This document shows, one piece after another, positions 17,200 to 20,755 of a DNA stretch of 20,755 nucleotides (within the stretch, counting starts at the first letter, position 1; each line of letters begins with the position of its first letter). The notes below the pieces were generated by a model. That model was not told where the DNA came from and searched no databases. It was given only the letters and a program-made list of their open reading frames with translations. The stretch spans positions 1 to 20,755 of the forward strand of contig DIUG01000051.1 in assembly GCA_002422305.1 (NCBI GenBank), given 5' to 3'. The translations under genes were made by a program, and so were the position numbers. Origin of the DNA: Patescibacteria group bacterium UBA6164 (GTDB taxonomy: Bacteria; Patescibacteriota; Gracilibacteria; BD1-5; UBA6164).

Positions 17200-17325
17200 A
17201 TGTTATAGGAAAATAAAAAATTAATCAGAGTTGCTTTTTATACTAGAGTATCAACAACCAAGCAAGCAAGAAAGAGACTAATTTTGACTTTATTAATGAT
17301 TATGTGAAAATATGATTTTAATTAA
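17200..17325 (+). pseudogene. Remnant of a serine site-specific recombinase
   Basis: After an ATG (17200) the third codon is TAG. The same frame then reads ENKKLIRVAFYTRVSTTKQA, which matches the N terminus of large serine recombinases and resolvases (RVAxYxRVSTxxQ, with the catalytic Ser in the RVST motif). The match is lost after about 20 residues and the frame ends at TAA 17323-17325. Another frame over the later part reads TNFDFINDYVK, compatible with a frameshifted continuation. At least 90% of the usual gene is missing, so it is a dead relic. It lies 34 bases after the histidine kinase stop and ends in the next terminator. Confidence 0.7.
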
Positions 17326-17360
17326 AAAAGTGAAAATATATTTACTATTTTCACTTTTTT
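17324..17360. terminator. Strong bidirectional hairpin terminator
   Basis: AAAAAAGTGAAAATA (17324-17338) and its exact complement (17346-17360) flank a 7-base loop, with A and T tracts that work in both directions. It would end the two-component operon on the plus strand and the 87-residue gene on the minus strand. Confidence 0.88.
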
Positions 17361-17375
17361 TCATCATTTTTTTAA

Positions 17376-17639
17376 TTAGTCCGTAATTTCTTTTTCTAAA
17401 ATTATTTCTTGTTTATTTATTCAAAGAATTTTATCTACTTGTTCACTTGAATATGTAGATATTTCATTTAGATTTATAAAAAAATGTCTATTTTTTCATA
17501 AAATATTAGATAAAACTTCAATAGCACTAAATGTTGTTCATTCCACTAATTCTAAAACTTCTTTTGAAATAGTTTTTGTTCCATCATATAAGACAACGGT
17601 AAGAGGAATATTTTCTTTAACTGTTAATTTATTTATCAT
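17376..17639 (-). CDS. Orphan 87-residue protein, function unknown
   Basis: The product starts MINKLTVKENIPLTVVLYDG and continues TKTISKEVLELVEGTTFSAI, EVLSNILGKNRHFFINLNEI, STYSSEQVDKILGINKQEII and LEKEITD. It is acidic, soluble and of mixed alpha/beta character; I recognise no family. It has a possible promoter 48 bases upstream and its own terminator, so it is a single-gene unit. Its promoter and first 33 codons are duplicated at 20557-20734, where the copy (one missense, one silent change within the codons) is truncated upstream of proS. It could be a small regulator or a mobile-element cargo gene; neither is shown. Confidence 0.6.
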
Positions 17640-17717
17640 AATTATATTTGTAATATTAAATAATAACTAGATAATATTTGTTATTGATTATATTGCAAGT
17701 AAGAATTTTGAAAATTA
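17540..17717 (-). repeat. 178-bp direct duplication, copy 1 (promoter and 5' part of the 87-residue gene)
   Basis: This segment recurs at 20557-20734 in the same orientation with only two differences by eye. It covers the first 33 codons, the leader and the upstream region. The copy's outer edge coincides exactly with the motif piece ATGCACAAAATGT (17717-17729). Confidence 0.9.
17687..17714 (-). promoter_or_regulatory. Candidate promoter of the 87-residue gene
   Basis: On the minus strand TATAAT (17687-17692) is preceded by TTTTCA (17709-17714) with a 16-bp spacer; the -35 is weak. The same boxes occur unchanged at 20704-20709 and 20726-20731 upstream of proS. Confidence 0.45.
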
Positions 17718-17763
17718 TGCACAAAATGTTTTTATATAATGCTAAATTAGTATATCACAAAAA

Positions 17764-18672
17764 TTATTTATAAAGATTAAAAAATCTTAATCTATCATTA
17801 TATCAAACAGTATTCATATCTTCTATAACATTTTTTCATGATTTTAATCATTTTGCATCTATTATTTCAACTTTTAAAAGTTTAATTCAAGTAGCTTCTA
17901 TTCAATCATAATGTGCAGAAATATACATTTTATATTTTTCTTGTTCTTTAATAATTAAATTATCAAAATTATGTAAAACCTCTCATCATCTTACTAATAC
18001 TGTTTTATTAGTTCATAAATAATTATCTCAACTCTTTCAACTTCATCTATAAATATCAATTTGAGGGTAACCAATTTTATTAAATTCTCTAATGTTTTTA
18101 TTAAAAGTTAGTTTAATTGTTTTAATTTGTATATCTTCATTTTTTCAAGATAAATTAATATCAGCAACATCTTTTCATTGATTTCATGATATATTAATAT
18201 CATTTTCGTTTCTAACAAAATCATTAGTACCTTTATTTGTAGTTGCATTTTCACTTAAAAATAAATATAACCATCATTTATTAGTATTTGAATAATGATC
18301 TTCATTATTATTAGTATAATTTAATATATTTATATCTCACAATATTTCAGATATATCTATTTCTTCTTTTTGATTTTCTAATTCTCTTTTATAAAATAAA
18401 ATTTTATTATTAATATTTCCTTCTAATAAATTAATTAAAATCTTACTATTAACACTTAATTTATCCCATTTTTTTTTCTTAATAAGAATAATTTTATTGT
18501 TTATTATTTCAAGTTTTTCAATTTTTATATTAATATCTGATATATTACTATCTAATTTATTATAAAAACTATTCATTTTATCTGTTATTATTGTTTGATT
18601 TCATGCATTTGTATGATTAAAAAATCCAAATGTTAAAAAAATAAACAACATTAATATAAGTAATTTTTTCAT
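17764..18672 (-). CDS. Secreted coiled-coil protein, function unknown
   Basis: The 302-residue product has a signal peptide (MKKLLILMLFIFLTFGFFNH, cleavage expected after TNA at about residue 23). A Lys/Asn/Ile-rich helical region follows (about 24-110: KMNSFYNKLDSNISDINIKI and EKLEIINNKIIL), with heptad-like spacing suggesting a coiled coil. The C-terminal half (about 130-302) is beta-rich with Asn, Gly and Asp, and includes DIYRGSGKSGDNYLG and MYISAHYDGIEATGIK, perhaps an immunoglobulin-like or adhesin fold, but I recognise no family. It would be released or bound at the surface. It stands alone between repeats, with a poor TATACT box about 40 bases upstream. The copy number and sequence style are typical of the organism (TGA as Gly throughout). 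Confidence 0.7.
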
Positions 18673-19032
18673 ATAGCTTAATTAAAAAATAAAAATTAAC
18701 CATTAAAGTATAATAATAAAATACTTAACTAATTTTATATCGGCCATTTTCAAATTCGACCACTTTTAGAGAAATTAAAATCAGGACTTAAAAACTTATA
18801 AAATTGAGATAAATAATTATTAGAAATAAGTTTAATAGAATTGATAGAAAAATCAATTTTATTTTCTACAATCATCATTTTAACATTGATAATATTGTTA
18901 TAATCTTGAATATTTCATGCTTATCTAGAAAATAGCAAAACTTAAAAAAGTTACTATTTTTTTTGTAAAAAGTAATGTTTTTTGAAAAATAGCAAAATCT
19001 CTCTTACCCAAAAGTTAAAATAAAACTTTTAG
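18673..19032. other. Intergenic region between proS 3' end and the secreted-protein gene
   Basis: No gene is visible. Bases 18739-18772 are relatively GC-rich (TCGGCCATTTTCAAATTCGA and on) and read on the minus strand as SKSGRIGKWPI, perhaps a gene relic of unknown family. Bases 18909-19035 hold the third copy of the hairpin-rich repeat, in the place of a proS terminator. Confidence 0.5.
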
Positions 19033-19035
19033 TTA
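18909..19035. repeat. Hairpin-rich dispersed element, copy 3
   Basis: It shares with copies 1 and 2 the block ATTTCATGCTTATCTAG, the AAAATAGC hairpin and AAAAAGTAATG. Like copy 1 it continues through GAAAAATAGCAAA to a second hairpin (AAAAGTT/AACTTTT). Its end overlaps the proS stop codon, and it lacks the CCTAAA start of copies 1 and 2. Confidence 0.75.
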
Positions 19036-20523
19036 AAATGCTCTAGCAACAATAACAGCAACATTATTTGGATTTTTTACTTTTAATAATTTATCAGTAA
19101 ATTGTCATTCAAATGGTATACATCTAGTTGTAGCTTTAAATTTTTCTTTAATTTCTACTTCAAACTTAGGATTTTTATCCCATTCATAAATAGCAAATTT
19201 TCAGTCTTCAAGTGCTGTTCAAATTTCTTCAATAGAATAACAAGCTACAACATTTGATTGTAATCTTTCTCTACTTCTTCTGAATAATTCATTTTGTCAT
19301 TCATCTAACATTTTATTTATAGTTTCTTCCAAATCAATAAGTGAAACAACTACTTTTTCTCATGTAATTCTTGAAGCTACAACACAATTATTGTTTTCAA
19401 TATCTCTTTCTCAACATTCAATTCTAATAGGATATCCTGATAATTCAAAATCAGTAATTTTCTCTCAGAGTCTTACATCTCTATAATCAATTAACACTTG
19501 TGAATTATCTCAAACAATTTGTTTAAAATATTCTCATTTAACTGGAGATAAAATAGTAGATTTAGTAATTATTGAAGACAATTTTTGTATATATTCATTT
19601 ACTTTTGCTTTATTTTCTTTTCAATAAATTGGTAATATTACAGCTTTATATTCAGATAATTTTGGAGGAATAATAAGTCATTTATTATCACTATGAGATG
19701 AAATTAATCATCCAATACTACGAGTAGACATTCACCAAGAAGTATAAGCAGGATGAGATGTTCCTCAATCTCTATTTTGGAAACTTACATCAAATTGTTT
19801 CATAAATCATTCTCAAAGAATATGAGAAGTACAAATTTGTAAAGCCCAACCATTACTCATCATTGGTTCAAAAGTAAAAGTAGAATCAGCTCAAGAAAAT
19901 TTTTCTGATTCAGATTTAGTTCAAGCAATTCAATCTATCGCAAATAATTCTTTAAAAGTTTTTATATAAACATTATTTAAAATTCATAATGAAAAATCAT
20001 ATGCTTCTTTAGAAGTTTCATGAAGAGTATGTCATTCTTGCCAATAAAATTCTGCTGTTCTCAAAAAAGGTCTAGTTCTTTTTTCCCATCTCATAACATT
20101 TACCCATTGATTATATAGTAATGGTAAATCTCTGTAACTCACTAAATTACCTTTAAAAAAATCACAAAACAAAGTTTCAGAAGTAGGTCTGATAGCTAAT
20201 TTTTCTTCTAAATCTTTACCTCATCATATTGTAACTAATGCTAATTCTGGAGCAAATCATTCAACATGATCTTTTTCTTTTTCAAAAAAAGACATAGGAA
20301 TTAACATAGGTAAATATAAATTCTGTACTCCCATAAGTTTAATTATTTTATTTACTTCTTCTTTTGTTTTTTCCCAAATAGTTACAGTTTTTGGCAAAAA
20401 TGTAATACATCCTGGAACAGGCGAATACTCAAACATATTTCATGTTTTTGCTACATCTAAATACCATTGAGAATAATCCTTTTCTTTTGGTGTTAATTTA
20501 ATTTTTGATAAATTATTTTGCAT
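19033..20523 (-). CDS. proS: Prolyl-tRNA synthetase, archaeal/eukaryal type
   Basis: The 496-residue enzyme charges tRNA-Pro with proline. It has the class II layout: motif 1 around NLYLPMLIPMSFF (about 68-80), motif 2 RTAEFYWQEGHTLH (about 155-168), and motif 3 in WGMSTRSIGGLISSHSD (about 267-283). An anticodon-binding domain then ends TTRCIPFEGQFTDKLL and ARAF. The length and the FYWQEGHT motif mark the shorter archaeal/eukaryal type, which lacks the insertion domain of bacterial-type ProS. Most Cys of the C-terminal zinc module are absent and the usual terminal Tyr is Phe. ATG 20523 gives the expected start. Upstream is a truncated copy of the 87-residue gene with its promoter, so proS may be transcribed from a duplicated promoter with a leader of about 175 bases. 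The stop overlaps repeat copy 3. Confidence 0.96.
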
Positions 20524-20533
20524 ATTTTTATAA

Positions 20534-20656
20534 TTAATAAATAAAAACGAATTTTAATTCCACTAATTTTAAAACTTCTTTTGAAATAGTTTTTGTTCCA
20601 TCGTATAAGACAACGGTAAGAGGAATATTTTCTTTAACTGTTAATTTATTTATCAT
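20534..20656 (-). pseudogene. Truncated copy of the 87-residue gene (leader ORF of proS)
   Basis: From ATG 20656 the frame gives 40 residues: the first 33 match the 87-residue protein except one Glu-to-Lys change, then LKFVFIY from unrelated sequence, then TAA. It ends 10 bases before the proS start on the same strand, so it may be translated as an upstream ORF or be inert debris. Confidence 0.75.
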
Positions 20657-20734
20657 AATTATATTTGTAATATTAAATAATAACTAGATAATATTTGTTA
20701 TTGATTATATTGCAAGTAAGAATTTTGAAAATTA
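20557..20734 (-). repeat. 178-bp direct duplication, copy 2 upstream of proS
   Basis: This matches 17540-17717 at all but two positions by eye. The two copies flank about 2.8 kb containing the secreted-protein gene and proS. The outer edge runs straight into ACATAGAAAGTATAATACATTT-like sequence, the start of motif copy C. Confidence 0.9.
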
Positions 20735-20742
20735 CATAGAAA

Positions 20743-20755
20743 GTATAATACATTT
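20743..20755 (+). repeat. Dispersed motif, copy C (cut by window end)
   Basis: GTATAATACATTT matches the first 13 bases of copy A, and the preceding ACATAG is also shared. Whether TGTGCATCGTTGGAAATA follows lies outside the window. Confidence 0.5.

Noticed and set aside
18337..18576. Separate 79-residue coiled-coil gene
   Set aside because: It is the same frame as the 302-residue secreted protein, starting at an internal Met and ending at a TGA that encodes Gly.

Overview
The window is very AT-rich and only reads sensibly if UGA codes for glycine (translation table 25). The clearest proof is the ComM Walker A motif, whose glycines are encoded by both TGA and GGT. TGA also falls on conserved glycines of a ferredoxin Cys motif, a phosphoribosyltransferase loop, prolyl-tRNA synthetase and thrombospondin type-3 repeats, while TGG still encodes Trp. 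This points to the candidate phyla Absconditabacteria (SR1) or Gracilibacteria (BD1-5/GN02). Arginine is almost always AGA, and most start codons lack a recognisable Shine-Dalgarno sequence.

Layout. 1-4836 (+): the 3' part of a membrane-anchored thrombospondin type-3 repeat protein whose 5' end is broken, then a giant DUF2339-like polytopic membrane protein with a Q/E microsatellite. 4829-5276 (-): a HicB antitoxin gene and a twice-frameshifted hicA. 5474-7015 (-): comM (Mg-chelatase-type AAA+ ATPase). 7183-9844 (+): an acidic lipoprotein, a HolB-like clamp-loader protein without Walker A, and a prepilin-like protein carrying NHL repeats. 9868-11640 (-): a Na/Pi-cotransporter/PhoU-like protein. 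11641-12208: a divergent non-coding region with hairpin-rich repeats. 12209-14296 (+): a secreted DUF2202 ferritin-like protein, an MsrQ-like haem membrane protein and an exported lipoprotein [4Fe-4S] ferredoxin, plausibly an iron or redox module at the cell envelope. 14587-17166 (+): a winged-helix/phosphoribosyltransferase fusion and an OmpR-type two-component system. 17200-17325: a serine-recombinase remnant. 17376-20523 (-): an 87-aa orphan gene, a secreted coiled-coil protein and archaeal-type prolyl-tRNA synthetase (proS). A 178-bp direct duplication of the orphan gene's promoter and 5' end lies upstream of proS.

Most genes are bounded by strong hairpins with T tracts, several overlapping stop codons. 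Four small dispersed repeat families are present. One is a palindromic element with a copy inside the response regulator reading frame, similar in principle to Rickettsia palindromic elements. No rRNA, tRNA, CRISPR array or intact transposase was seen. The most interesting signals are the DUF2202/haem/ferredoxin module, the decayed hicA beside an intact hicB, the in-frame palindromic insertion, the duplicated promoter segment feeding proS, and a repeated motif built around TGTGCATCGTTGGAAATA.
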